Counted from the stretch's first letter, positions 56,124 through 64,000 are shown. The stretch: 64,000 nt of DNA from Chryseobacterium daecheongense (GCA_027920525.1 CP115858.1:1798001-1862000); one strand, 5' to 3'. The notes: a model not told the origin generated them from the letters alone. Numbers and translations are program-made.

Positions 56124-58322
56124 TTAATACTTCTTGAGCTTATCTAAAATTTCTACGAAATTATCTTCATCAGGAAAAGGGCTGTTCATGTTAAAAACTT
56201 TTCCATCAGGATCTATAATAATAAATCTGGGAATAGTTTGAATTTTATACCTGCTCATAAACTCCTGAGCATCCGCCAGCCAGTATTGAGGTACTTTGGA
56301 TGGTTTTGTTTTTAGATAATTCAGCCATTTTGATTTATCCTGGTCAAGACTTATCGAAATAAACTGAATATTACTATAGTATTGATATTTAATACTTCTC
56401 ATGTCAAATATCGGCCGGATCTGTTTACAAGGACCACACCATGTTGCCCATAAATCAATGATCACATATTTTCCACGGTATTGCGAAAGCTGATGCGACT
56501 TCCCTTTGTTATCCAGAAATTTTAAATCTACAAATGCGGCTCCTTTTTGAGAGATGTTCAGCTGTTCATATTTCGATGTTGCCAGCTTTTTATAATCATT
56601 ATCTCCTAACATCCGGAATTCTCTTTCAAAAAGCTGCTTCCTTAAAGTACTATCCGATTCCAGCTCCATGGTCTTTATAAGATGTTTGCTGACCAAACGG
56701 TCTTTATCGATATTACCAGGTAACGCATTTAATTTCACAAAAAGAATACTGTCAGGATTGGACAACCGGTCCCTGTCGGTAAGCATTTTATCCAATCTGT
56801 ATTGTAAGTAATCATCATTTTTACTTAACAGAACCGTCGGATTTTTAATTTTAGAATTCAGTTCGTTTAAAAATTCTTTCGGAGCAGCAAATTTAGGGTC
56901 ATCCCAGGAAGTCATTTTCCGATAGTTATTAATCTCGTTCAAATACTGAATGGCAAGAAGCTGCTTCCTGTAAGATTTATATTCATCAGATAAGGCATTA
57001 TTTTCGGCATCTGTATAATGTTCCAATCTCTTAATATTTTTATTCCAATCGGATTGCGCTAGCTGATAGAACTCTGAAGGATTATCATTGTATTTCTGTT
57101 GCTCGACAGCATATGAGAATTCATATCCGAATCCATCTTCTTCTGTATTATACTGCTGTTCGGCAGACCTGTTGGAGATTAGAAAATATTGAATTTTTAA
57201 AGGATTACAACGGATGTCAAAATCAAAACGGTCTCCGCTTCCCATCATGAAATCGATTCTTTTGGTTCCAAATTCAAGACTATATTGATCAAATGGAATC
57301 TGTTGACGGGTTTCCCACAGGAATGATCCGTTTTTTACAATGGCACTTCCTACCTGCTTATGAAAATCCTTAGAGAATATTTTTACAGAATCAATCTTTA
57401 GATCAGTATATAATGTACCTTTGATAACAACCCCTGCACCTTTACTTTTGTAATCTTTAGGTTGCTGTATAATGAAAAATATTCCTGCTGAAACTATAAT
57501 AAAAACAGATGAAAGTATTATCTGCTTTTTATGACGTAGAAATGCAGATTTAAATCCTTTTCCTCTGTACCAGAAATAACCTATAATAAAAAATACAATG
57601 GCCCAGAATATACTTAGATATTCACTGTAAGTGATAAAATAATTCAGGTTTCTTACATTAGGTGTTTTGGACAGAATATACATAGAGTTGTAGGGGCAAA
57701 AAGGAAATGCTGCTCTTTGTACCAGAGAATAGGTATTGACTATAAGCCCTAAAATACCCACCAAAAAAGCCCATATAAAACCTGGAAAAGCTACTGATAT
57801 GCAGAGCTGAACAGCTGCCACACCCAATACTCCGATGCATAATCTTATGAACATCTTAAGCATCCAGATTGTATCGAAGCTTAACAATTTTGTTGTACTT
57901 GGGTGAATATAATAATCCAGAAATGAAAAGATATTACTGAATGTAAAATAAGAAGCAATACATAAGAAACTTAGTAATAACAATACCACATATTTTGCGA
58001 GATACAATTGCAGTTTGCTGATGGGCTGAGTTTCCATGAGCTGCCATCCATTATTTTTATGATCTACCTGAGCGATCCTGTTGGCCGCAATAACGATATA
58101 AAGCAAAAGAAAAAAGATGGAAAAGGCTTTAAAACTATCCGTTATAGAGCTTTCAAAAACAGAAAGAGGAAGCTCTTCCTCTGTAATAAATCGGGGATTA
58201 AAGGTATTGGTCAAAAAAGCAAGAAGAGGAATCAGCATACCAAGTACTATTGCTAAATAAACCAATCCCAAACCTTTTATTTTAAGCCATTCCGTATTGA
58301 TGAGTGTTGTTAACTTTTTCAT
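56124..58322 (-). CDS. ABC-2-type permease fused to a TlpA-like thioredoxin domain
   Basis: From ATG 58322 the product is 732 residues. The N-terminal ~280 residues form an ABC-2 permease with about six membrane helices and a WQLMETQPISKLQLYLAKY coupling-type segment, resembling lantibiotic/bacteriocin immunity permeases. A further helix (about 270-290) is followed by ~300 residues of helical DUF4369/AhpC-linked region (GVVIKGTLYTDLKIDSVKIF). The C-terminus (about 590-732) is a TlpA-like domain with the redox motif WCGPC near 627 and TIPRFIIIDPDGKV. The thioredoxin part should be periplasmic. The ATPase gene is 11 bases upstream. Such a fusion is unusual. Confidence 0.88.
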   Translation of the reverse strand: MKKLTTLINTEWLKIKGLGLVYLAIVLGMLIPLLAFLTNTFNPRFITEEELPLSVFESSITDSFKAFSIFFLLLYIVIAANRIAQVDHKNNGWQLMETQPISKLQLYLAKYVVLLLLSFLCIASYFTFSNIFSFLDYYIHPSTTKLLSFDTIWMLKMFIRLCIGVLGVAAVQLCISVAFPGFIWAFLVGILGLIVNTYSLVQRAAFPFCPYNSMYILSKTPNVRNLNYFITYSEYLSIFWAIVFFIIGYFWYRGKGFKSAFLRHKKQIILSSVFIIVSAGIFFIIQQPKDYKSKGAGVVIKGTLYTDLKIDSVKIFSKDFHKQVGSAIVKNGSFLWETRQQIPFDQYSLEFGTKRIDFMMGSGDRFDFDIRCNPLKIQYFLISNRSAEQQYNTEEDGFGYEFSYAVEQQKYNDNPSEFYQLAQSDWNKNIKRLEHYTDAENNALSDEYKSYRKQLLAIQYLNEINNYRKMTSWDDPKFAAPKEFLNELNSKIKNPTVLLSKNDDYLQYRLDKMLTDRDRLSNPDSILFVKLNALPGNIDKDRLVSKHLIKTMELESDSTLRKQLFEREFRMLGDNDYKKLATSKYEQLNISQKGAAFVDLKFLDNKGKSHQLSQYRGKYVIIDLWATWCGPCKQIRPIFDMRSIKYQYYSNIQFISISLDQDKSKWLNYLKTKPSKVPQYWLADAQEFMSRYKIQTIPRFIIIDPDGKVFNMNSPFPDEDNFVEILDKLKKY

Positions 58323-58333
58323 TTGTGCTGTTT

Positions 58334-59236
58334 TTAATTTTTTGTTATTTCCATGAACCAATCTTCCAATCCCGCACTATTTTTGATTTCAAAAATCTCG
58401 GCTTCATTTACAACCAGTTTCTTGGTAAGTCTGATGATGTCTTCCCTTGATTGCACGGTAATTTCTAAAGTATGATCATCAATTATCTCAGGGGCATAAT
58501 ATTCAGGAATATGTTGTAAAAATTGAGGTGCATTATTGAGTCCTATCCTCATATGGTTATGGCGGTAATGCGTGTTAAGCTCTTCAACACTTCCGGAAAA
58601 TTTGATGGCTCCATGCGATATAATAGCAAGGTGGGTGACCATTTTTTCCACTTCCTGCAACAAATGACTTGAAATGAATATCGTGATACCCTGTTCTTTG
58701 TTGAGTTTAAGCAATAGTTCTCTGATCTCTAACATCCCGTTAGGATCAAGACCATTCACGGGCTCGTCGAGGATCAGAAGTTCGGGATTTCCAAGAAGTG
58801 TCATAGCGATTGCAAGCCTTTGCTTCATCCCTAGTGAATATTTCTTCATTTTCATTTTCCTGCTGTCCCAGAGATCTACCAGATTCAAAACTCTTTCACA
58901 CTCAGAATCAGGGAGGTTTCTTAATTTGGAAAGAATAGTAAGATTATCCCAGCCGGACAAATGATCATAAAAGGCAGGGCTGTCTATAAGGCTTCCGATC
59001 CTTTGAAACCCATCAGGATAAAGTTCAGGTAATTTCTGACTAAAAATTTCAATGGTATTGTTTTCATCGGGAATACTGCCCAGCATAAGCTTCATGGTCG
59101 TTGATTTACCCGCTCCGTTAGCTCCCAGGAACCCAAAAACACTTCCTTTCGGAACTGAAAGGCTCACATTTTTAAGAATAAGTTTATTTTTTGAAAATCC
59201 GTAACTGAGGTCCCGGATTGTAATCAGATTTTCCAT
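58334..59236 (-). CDS. ABC transporter ATP-binding protein
   Basis: The 300-residue ATPase has Walker A GANGAGKST, the signature YSLGMKQRLAIA, Walker B ELLILDEPVNGLDP and switch His in IFISSHLLQEVEK. The C-terminal ~80 residues are of the bacitracin/lantibiotic (BcrA/LanF) type. It pairs with the downstream permease-thioredoxin fusion, and a terminator separates it from gldB. Confidence 0.95.
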   Translation of the reverse strand: MENLITIRDLSYGFSKNKLILKNVSLSVPKGSVFGFLGANGAGKSTTMKLMLGSIPDENNTIEIFSQKLPELYPDGFQRIGSLIDSPAFYDHLSGWDNLTILSKLRNLPDSECERVLNLVDLWDSRKMKMKKYSLGMKQRLAIAMTLLGNPELLILDEPVNGLDPNGMLEIRELLLKLNKEQGITIFISSHLLQEVEKMVTHLAIISHGAIKFSGSVEELNTHYRHNHMRIGLNNAPQFLQHIPEYYAPEIIDDHTLEITVQSREDIIRLTKKLVVNEAEIFEIKNSAGLEDWFMEITKN

Positions 59237-59271
59237 ACATAGGTATTTTTGATTAGTGTCTAAAAAATAGA

Positions 59272-59302
59272 AAAGACCTTTTGTTCTTCACAAAAGGTCT
59301 TA
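59272..59302 (-). terminator. Terminator between gldB and the ABC transporter
   Basis: AAGACCTTTTGT and ACAAAAGGTCTT form a 12-pair stem with a five-base loop, 20 bases past the gldB stop. It uncouples gldB from the transporter genes and gldC. Confidence 0.88.
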
Positions 59303-59321
59303 TATAGGTCTTAAAAATAAT

Positions 59322-60308
59322 CTATTTTGTTACAGCGGGTTTATAACCAGATTGGTTAAAAATTTCAGTTGCATCCATTTTAAGAAAATCTGTAAGCTTT
59401 ACCTCAGGCTTTTCTTTCAGATATTTTTTACAGATCTGCCATCCTGTATAAATACCGATTTGCGGAGACGATTCATTGTCAATATCTGTATAAAATTTAG
59501 AAAAAGGTCCCGGAGAGATAAAACGCTCCTCCAGTCTGTGATCATCCCCAAACAATAAATTATTCTCGACAAAATAATTCCAGATGTTGCCTTCATTGCT
59601 TACTGCCCACTCATACTGCTGTTTCGTATAATTCATTTTAAGGTAATCAGGAGTATCCGGAAGAAATGCGTCCTGGAGGATCATTACTTTTCCGTTATAT
59701 ATCAGCTGGTCAATAAACTTTTGATGATCTGTAGAGAAAGGAACAATGTTTTCGGCAAACATCCTTGATACTTTAGGGACAATATTGTTTGGATTCATGG
59801 ATTTCTGGAAATACAATTCCAGTCCTTTGTAATTTGGGTTTTTGTCTCCCATGAACCCGGTAATATCTATAAACAAAAGGTTTCCTTTTTCATCATAAAA
59901 AACCGGATCCTGAATCATCTGCAACGCTGATGAAAAAAGATACACTTTAGGGCTTTTAAATTTCGGGAAATAATGCCTGATATGTGAAAACAGGTCCTGA
60001 AGCTCTTTTTGGAGTTTCTTCTGATCAATTTTTGCAACGGCCTCTCTATAAATCTTTATTTCTTCTGCGTCAGCTCTTCTCTTTCCAAAATCTTCATCAG
60101 AAACAGTACCCTGAAACCAAGGAAACTCCGATTTAAATTTTTCCAGAGGGATATTCTGGTCGTAGAATTGACTGGAAATATCTGTCATCTCCACTTTTTC
60201 GGCAGGTTCCTTTAATTCTACTTTCCATACATTGTCCGGTTCTTTCTTGCAGGAATACAATCCTAAAACTAATATAGAAGAAAGCGCTATAGTTCTAAAA
60301 ATCTTCAT
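59322..60308 (-). CDS. gldB: Gliding motility lipoprotein GldB
   Basis: GldB is a lipoprotein needed for gliding and T9SS in Flavobacteriia. The 328-residue product has a lipoprotein signal (GLYSC, Cys20) and family features such as PWFQGTVSDEDFGKRRADAEE, FSHIRHYFPKFKSPKVYLFSS, DITGFMGDKNPNYKG and IGIYTGWQICKKYL. It is divergent from the acetyltransferase-nadE group, the gldB/nadE neighbourhood seen in Flavobacterium. Confidence 0.95.
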   Translation of the reverse strand: MKIFRTIALSSILVLGLYSCKKEPDNVWKVELKEPAEKVEMTDISSQFYDQNIPLEKFKSEFPWFQGTVSDEDFGKRRADAEEIKIYREAVAKIDQKKLQKELQDLFSHIRHYFPKFKSPKVYLFSSALQMIQDPVFYDEKGNLLFIDITGFMGDKNPNYKGLELYFQKSMNPNNIVPKVSRMFAENIVPFSTDHQKFIDQLIYNGKVMILQDAFLPDTPDYLKMNYTKQQYEWAVSNEGNIWNYFVENNLLFGDDHRLEERFISPGPFSKFYTDIDNESSPQIGIYTGWQICKKYLKEKPEVKLTDFLKMDATEIFNQSGYKPAVTK

Positions 60309-60473
60309 TATTTTTACAGAAATTTAAGGTTACGAAAATACGGATTTAAACATAATATCATGATGAAAATAAAATAAAATAAAACAGCTTGCTTTGCTGC
60401 AATGTTTTCCTTTTTTCATGATTTAAAATACCCATTCCATTTCGAAATCTGTTATTGATTAAAAAATAAACAT

Positions 60474-61007
60474 ATGCAACTGGAAACTGAAAGACTGATT
60501 CTAAGAAAATTCGAAGCTGATGATGCCGAGCGTCTTTTCCTTCTGGATTCCGATCCGGAAGTGGTAAAGTATGTATGTACTCCCCCGGCAAAAGATATCA
60601 GTGAATCTGAAAATGTTATTAAAATGATTCAACAGCAATACGAGGATAATGGTGTGGGAAGATTTGCAGTGATTGAAAAGAAGAGCAATCTTTTAATCGG
60701 ATGGAGCGGTTTAAAATTCATCACTACAGAAATAAATGGCTACAAGAACATTTACGATCTCGGTTATCGTTTTATTCCTGAATTTTGGGGTAAGGGATAT
60801 GCGATTGAATCTGCAAAAGCTTCTTTGGATTTTGGGTTTTATAATCTTGATCTCCCCATTATATATGCCTGTGCGCATTCTGAGAACAATGGTTCCAATC
60901 ATATACTGAGTAAGTTAGGATTTGAAAATAAAGGGGAATTTGAAGAACCGGACGGTATATGCTTTTGGTATGAACTGAAACGTGAAAAATACAATTCAAA
61001 AAAATGA
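60474..61007 (+). CDS. GNAT N-acetyltransferase, RimJ/RimL type
   Basis: The 177-residue protein has LETERLILRKFEADDAERLF, YDLGYRFIPEFWGKGYAIESA (acetyl-CoA loop) and ENNGSNHILSKLGFENKGEF. These fit the RimJ/RimL branch that acetylates N-termini or small amines. It overlaps the next acetyltransferase gene by 4 bases (ATGA), so they are translationally coupled. Confidence 0.92.
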   Translation: MQLETERLILRKFEADDAERLFLLDSDPEVVKYVCTPPAKDISESENVIKMIQQQYEDNGVGRFAVIEKKSNLLIGWSGLKFITTEINGYKNIYDLGYRFIPEFWGKGYAIESAKASLDFGFYNLDLPIIYACAHSENNGSNHILSKLGFENKGEFEEPDGICFWYELKREKYNSKK

Positions 61008-61531
61008 TTGTAAGACAGGAACTGGAAAAAGATTATCCACAGGTTTTTGAATTGGTGGAACAGGCATTTAAAAATGCGGAACACAGCGACCATCAGGAAC
61101 AGTTTTTAGTAGAAAAGCTAAGAAAATCGGATGCTTTCATTCCAGAATTATCCATTGTCGCCGAAATAGAAAACGAAATTGTCGGCCATATACTTTTTAC
61201 CAGGCTGTCCGTTAAAAATAATGACAAAGCCTTCAATTCATTGGCTCTGGCTCCTGTTTCCGTGAAACCGCAACATCAGGGACAAGGAATAGGTAGTCAA
61301 CTGATCAGTTATGGACATAAAATTGCCAGGGAATTGGGTTATGAATCAGTGATTTTAATAGGCCATGAAAAGTATTATCCGAGATTTGGATATAAAAAAA
61401 CAAGTAATTTTGGAATATCATTTCCTTTTGACCTTCCGGAAGAAAATGGGATGGCTATAGAATTGATACCCGATGCTTTAAAAAATGTAACCGGGATTGT
61501 AACATATCCTAAAGAATTTGGAATAGATTAA
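61004..61531 (+). CDS. GNAT N-acetyltransferase, YhbS type
   Basis: The 175-residue protein has IVGHILFTRLSVKNN, LAPVSVKPQHQGQGIGSQLI (acetyl-CoA loop) and GHEKYYPRFGYKKTSNFGI, as in YhbS. Substrate is unknown. It follows the RimJ-like gene with a 4-base overlap and precedes nadE by 14 bases. Confidence 0.92.
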   Translation: MIVRQELEKDYPQVFELVEQAFKNAEHSDHQEQFLVEKLRKSDAFIPELSIVAEIENEIVGHILFTRLSVKNNDKAFNSLALAPVSVKPQHQGQGIGSQLISYGHKIARELGYESVILIGHEKYYPRFGYKKTSNFGISFPFDLPEENGMAIELIPDALKNVTGIVTYPKEFGID

Positions 61532-61545
61532 AAATATCATATATA

Positions 61546-62337
61546 ATGCAGACACAAAAAGTAATTGATCATATTGTAAGCTGGTTAAAAAATTACGCAG
61601 AAAAATCAAAAGTAAACGGATATGTGATTGGAGTATCGGGAGGTGTTGACTCCGGAGTAGTATCAACACTAGCAGCTATGACCGGTCTGAAGACTTTATT
61701 AATAGAAATGCCGATCCGTCAGAAAGAAGATCAGGTAAATCGTGCATGGGAGCACATGAATGATCTTAAGTCAAGATTTCCTAATGTAGAAGCCATGTCT
61801 GTTAATCTGACTCCTGCTTTTGAAGAACTGTACAAGACTTTCGATGTAAAGGATGATTTGTATCCGAATGAAAAATTAGCTTTTGCCAATACAAGGTCAC
61901 GTTTGCGTATGCTTACCTTATATTATTATGGACAGCTTAACGGCTTATTGGTTTGTGGAACCGGAAATAAGGTCGAGGATTTCGGAATCGGATTTTACAC
62001 CAAATATGGAGACGGAGGTGTTGATGTTTCCCCTATTGCAGACCTTTATAAAACAGAAGTTTATACACTTGCAAGAGCCTTGAACCTTGTTAAAAATATC
62101 CAGGAAGCCATTCCTACAGATGGACTTTGGGATGTAGAAAGAACTGACGAGCAACAAATTGGTGCCACCTATCCGGAACTTGAAAAGATCCAGAAGGAAT
62201 ATGGTTCTAAAACTGCAGAAGATTATGAGGGACGTGATCGCGAGGTATTCTTAATATTTGACAGAATGCATAAAGCAGCCCAGCATAAAATGAATCCTAT
62301 TCCTGTTTGTGATATTCCTGAAGAATGGAGATCATAA
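61546..62337 (+). CDS. nadE: NAD(+) synthase
   Basis: This enzyme amidates nicotinate adenine dinucleotide to NAD, the last step of synthesis. The 263-residue, ammonia-dependent form lacks the glutaminase domain. The PP-loop is GVSGGVDSGVVST, followed by the substrate segments NTRSRLRMLTLYYYGQ, GTGNKVEDFGIGFYTKYGDG, SPIADLYKTEVY and PTDGLW. It is the last gene before the barnase locus, 75 bases downstream of which the ribonuclease gene begins. Confidence 0.97.
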   Translation: MQTQKVIDHIVSWLKNYAEKSKVNGYVIGVSGGVDSGVVSTLAAMTGLKTLLIEMPIRQKEDQVNRAWEHMNDLKSRFPNVEAMSVNLTPAFEELYKTFDVKDDLYPNEKLAFANTRSRLRMLTLYYYGQLNGLLVCGTGNKVEDFGIGFYTKYGDGGVDVSPIADLYKTEVYTLARALNLVKNIQEAIPTDGLWDVERTDEQQIGATYPELEKIQKEYGSKTAEDYEGRDREVFLIFDRMHKAAQHKMNPIPVCDIPEEWRS

Positions 62338-62412
62338 AATAATCAGTATGCTAATATCACCGTCTCGGTAAAATTGGTAGATTGTTTATATTGGTAAAGT
62401 ATATAATAGAGT

Positions 62413-62895
62413 ATGAATAGTAAAATGAGACCCGTATTTTTTGCCTGCATCGGCCTTCTGTTTGGAATGTTCGTGATGTATATTTTCAATAAGTTTTCTG
62501 GTACAGAAAAAGATATTCAGAATCCAAAAGCTGAATACAACACAACTGCCGGTACAGCAAATCAACAATCTATCGATCAGCTTACCGCAGAAAAAACGGT
62601 AATGATTTATGTAAAGGAACATCATCAGTTACCTGATTATTACATTACAAAAAATGAAGCCAGAAAGCTTGGCTGGAATCCTTCGAAGGGAAATCTTTGC
62701 GATGTTCTCCCCGGACGTGCCATAGGAGGAGACCGCTTCGGAAACAGAGAAAGAAGTCTTCCGCAAGGGAATCAATACTATGAAGCTGATGTAAATTACA
62801 GTTGTGGAAGTAGAAATGCCGACCGCATTATTTTCACAAAAGATGGGGATGTATATCTTACCAAAAATCATTATAAAAGTTTTGAAAAACAGTAG
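62413..62895 (+). CDS. Membrane-anchored barnase-family ribonuclease
   Basis: The 160-residue product has an N-terminal membrane anchor (about 7-25) and a polar linker to residue 55. The C-terminal ~105 residues align along their length with Bacillus barnase: LPDYYITKNEARKLGWNPSK, GGDRFGNRE, YYEADVNY, SRNADRII and LTKNHYKSF. Catalytic residues are present: Glu124 (barnase Glu73), Arg134 (Arg83), Arg138 (Arg87), His153 (His102) and Lys80 (Lys27). Two cysteines absent in barnase, Cys96 and Cys131, could form a disulfide outside the cytoplasm. It is first of three overlapping genes ending with a barstar homologue. Confidence 0.93.
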   Translation: MNSKMRPVFFACIGLLFGMFVMYIFNKFSGTEKDIQNPKAEYNTTAGTANQQSIDQLTAEKTVMIYVKEHHQLPDYYITKNEARKLGWNPSKGNLCDVLPGRAIGGDRFGNRERSLPQGNQYYEADVNYSCGSRNADRIIFTKDGDVYLTKNHYKSFEKQ

Positions 62896-63502
62896 CTGCT
62901 TAATCAGTATTCTGATGCTGATGCTTATTCTATTTTCCTGTTCAGATAAATCGCATAAGCTGACAATGGAAAATAAAGGATTGATAGTATTGGTTCAGCC
63001 ATTTAATGATTTAAAACCTGAAAGTGTAAAATTCGTAAGCAATGAGATCAGGAAAATATATCCGGATATAAAAATTCTGAATGCTATAGATTTACCGAAA
63101 GAGGCTTATTATCCGGAGAGAAAACGCTACAAGGCTGATTCTGTTATCAGATTTTTAAATAACAGAACCGACAGAGGTTATGTCACAATCGGCTTAACAT
63201 CAAAAGATATAAGCACCACTAAGGGTAAAATAAAAGACTTTGGTATAATGGGACTCGGTTATAGACCCGGAAAAGCATGCGTAGCATCAAATTTCAGATT
63301 AAATAAAGCAAAAGCTGATGAACAGCTTTTTAAAATTGCCATTCATGAACTTGGTCACACACAGGGATTGGAGCATTGCCCTGAAAAAACATGTTTTATG
63401 AGGAGCGCAGAAGGTAAAAATCCCACAGATGAAGAGGTGGATTTTTGCAAAAAATGCAAAGCCTTTTTAATAAATAAAAATTGGAAATTCAATTCAATAT
63501 GA
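62882..63502 (+). CDS. Archaemetzincin-type zinc protease, lipoprotein
   Basis: The TTG at 62882 gives a classic lipoprotein signal (LILFSC, Cys20), and the gene overlaps the barnase stop by 14 bases; later ATGs would remove the signal. The 206-residue product has the archaemetzincin signature: HELGHTQGLEH (155-165), Cys166, Cys171, Met173, and CKKC (189-192). The spacing before CxxC is 15 residues instead of the usual 17. Archaemetzincins are zinc proteases with a second, cysteine-bound zinc. The stop overlaps the barstar ATG (ATGA). A role in processing the ribonuclease is inferred from position. Confidence 0.9.
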   Translation: MKNSSCLISILMLMLILFSCSDKSHKLTMENKGLIVLVQPFNDLKPESVKFVSNEIRKIYPDIKILNAIDLPKEAYYPERKRYKADSVIRFLNNRTDRGYVTIGLTSKDISTTKGKIKDFGIMGLGYRPGKACVASNFRLNKAKADEQLFKIAIHELGHTQGLEHCPEKTCFMRSAEGKNPTDEEVDFCKKCKAFLINKNWKFNSI

Positions 63503-63807
63503 AAACAGTATATATAGATTTTACAGATATAGGAGATTATGAAGATTTCTATAGCCAGTTGAAAGAGAAAATCAGTCTTCCGGAACATTTTGGGGACAAT
63601 CTTGATGCCCTTTATGATGTTATTACGGGTGACCTGGAAATGCCTCTGCATCTTGAGTTTGTTAATTTAACGGTAGATCAGCTGGAATTATTTGAGGACC
63701 TGCTCACCACCCTGGAGGATGCAGAAGAAGAGCTTGAGGGTTTTACTTTCAGCTATTACCTGGAGCAGTATGAAGATGATGACGAAGAAGCTTCCGAAGA
63801 AGACTAA
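63499..63807 (+). CDS. Barstar-family ribonuclease inhibitor
   Basis: Barstar blocks barnase by plugging its active site. The 102-residue product aligns with barstar: LKEKISLPEHFGDNLDALYD, ITGDLEMPLHLEF and a helix with TTLEDAEEELEGF. Barnase-contacting Asp35 and Asp39 of barstar correspond to Asp36 and Asp40. The C-terminus is a 15-residue acidic extension (EDDDEEASEED) not found in barstar. No signal peptide: cytoplasmic. It shares ATGA with the metalloprotease gene. Confidence 0.93.
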   Translation: MKTVYIDFTDIGDYEDFYSQLKEKISLPEHFGDNLDALYDVITGDLEMPLHLEFVNLTVDQLELFEDLLTTLEDAEEELEGFTFSYYLEQYEDDDEEASEED

Positions 63808-63829
63808 ACTTAAATCCCATCAAAAAAAT

Positions 63830-63860
63830 AAAACTCGCAGATGTATCTGCGAGTTTTTTT
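63830..63860 (+). terminator. Terminator of the barnase-barstar operon
   Basis: AAACTCGCAGAT and ATCTGCGAGTTT form a 12-pair stem with a two-base loop, followed by T5. Also positioned for the convergent T9SS gene. Confidence 0.93.
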
Positions 63861-63893
63861 GGCCTGAGTCAAATAAAAGTGTCCAATTTTTAT

Positions 63894-64000
63894 CTACTGT
63901 TTAATGAATTTTAGACTTTGTAAAATTTCCCCCTTCACAAAAATCTGCAGTATGTAATTCCCTGTCGACAATGAGGAAACATTAATCTGATTTCCTGCAG
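63894..64000 (-). CDS. C-terminal end of a T9SS-sorted protein, 5' end outside window
   Basis: Thirty-four codons and a stop are visible on the minus strand: ...NQINVSSLSTGNYILQIFVK, then GEILQSLKFIKQ. The order NxxxLxxGxYxLxI...LKFIK is the end of a type A T9SS sorting domain, so the protein should be secreted or surface-anchored. The rest of the protein lies beyond the window. Confidence 0.85.
   Translation of the reverse strand, partial: AGNQINVSSLSTGNYILQIFVKGEILQSLKFIKQ

Noticed and set aside
62804..63502. Longer GTG-initiated form of the metalloprotease
   Set aside because: It would add 26 residues overlapping the barnase domain and bury the lipoprotein signal that starts at 62882.

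Overview
The window comes from a low-GC member of the Bacteroidota, class Flavobacteriia, most likely Chryseobacterium or a close relative. The evidence is gliding/T9SS genes gldB and gldC, several type IX sorting domains, a SusC/SusD pair, a BtuB/BtuG vitamin B12 module, mevalonate-pathway HMG-CoA synthase, and flavobacterial -7 boxes of the form TAnnTTTG. No rRNA, tRNA, CRISPR array or complete insertion sequence was seen. The genus is inferred from style and synteny, not from a marker gene.

Layout. 1-1665: the 3' part of an alpha/beta hydrolase, an orphan lipoprotein and the frameshifted relic of an HExxH metallopeptidase (probably a toxin tip). 1.9-6.3 kb: a SusD/SusC pair without degradative enzymes. 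6.7-16.6 kb: mostly housekeeping and secreted enzymes (HMG-CoA synthase, a zinc-ribbon methyltransferase, M1 aminopeptidase, a beta-lactamase-fold serine hydrolase, thymidylate synthase, a GreA-like protein with a secreted repeat protein, a GH13 lipoprotein). 16.7-23.4 kb: a pRiA4b ORF-3-like acidic protein, a PhoR/PhoB-type two-component system and, divergently, a TonB-dependent receptor plus beta-helix lipoprotein behind three 11-bp-phased TTAA repeats.

23.4-32.3 kb is a tightly packed operon: T9SS-sorted protein, Rhs-like shell, second Rhs shell with a toxin-like C-terminus, putative immunity gene. 33.3-36.9 kb holds two paralogous amidohydrolases, one cytosolic and one exported, around an AraC regulator. 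37-47 kb holds hemL, a LysM glucosaminidase, a PLP deaminase, small conserved proteins, a T9SS-secreted endonuclease I, an alcohol dehydrogenase, an old-yellow-enzyme and cytidine deaminase. 47.2-50.3 kb is a cobalamin riboswitch followed by btuB- and btuG-like genes. 50.5-55.7 kb holds cca, tsaC-like, dinB-like, acetyltransferase, NTF2-like and cystathionine gamma-synthase-like genes, with two kinds of non-coding repeat.

55.8-62.3 kb is the gldB/gldC/nadE neighbourhood, but an ABC transporter lies between gldB and gldC, and its permease is fused to a TlpA-type thioredoxin domain. 62.4-63.8 kb is the most striking part: a membrane-anchored barnase-type ribonuclease, a lipoprotein archaemetzincin-type protease and a barstar-type inhibitor, encoded by three overlapping genes. 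The last 107 bases are the C-terminal sorting domain of a further T9SS cargo. The best candidates for undescribed systems are barnase-archaemetzincin-barstar, the T9SS/Rhs toxin operon, and the permease-TlpA fusion.
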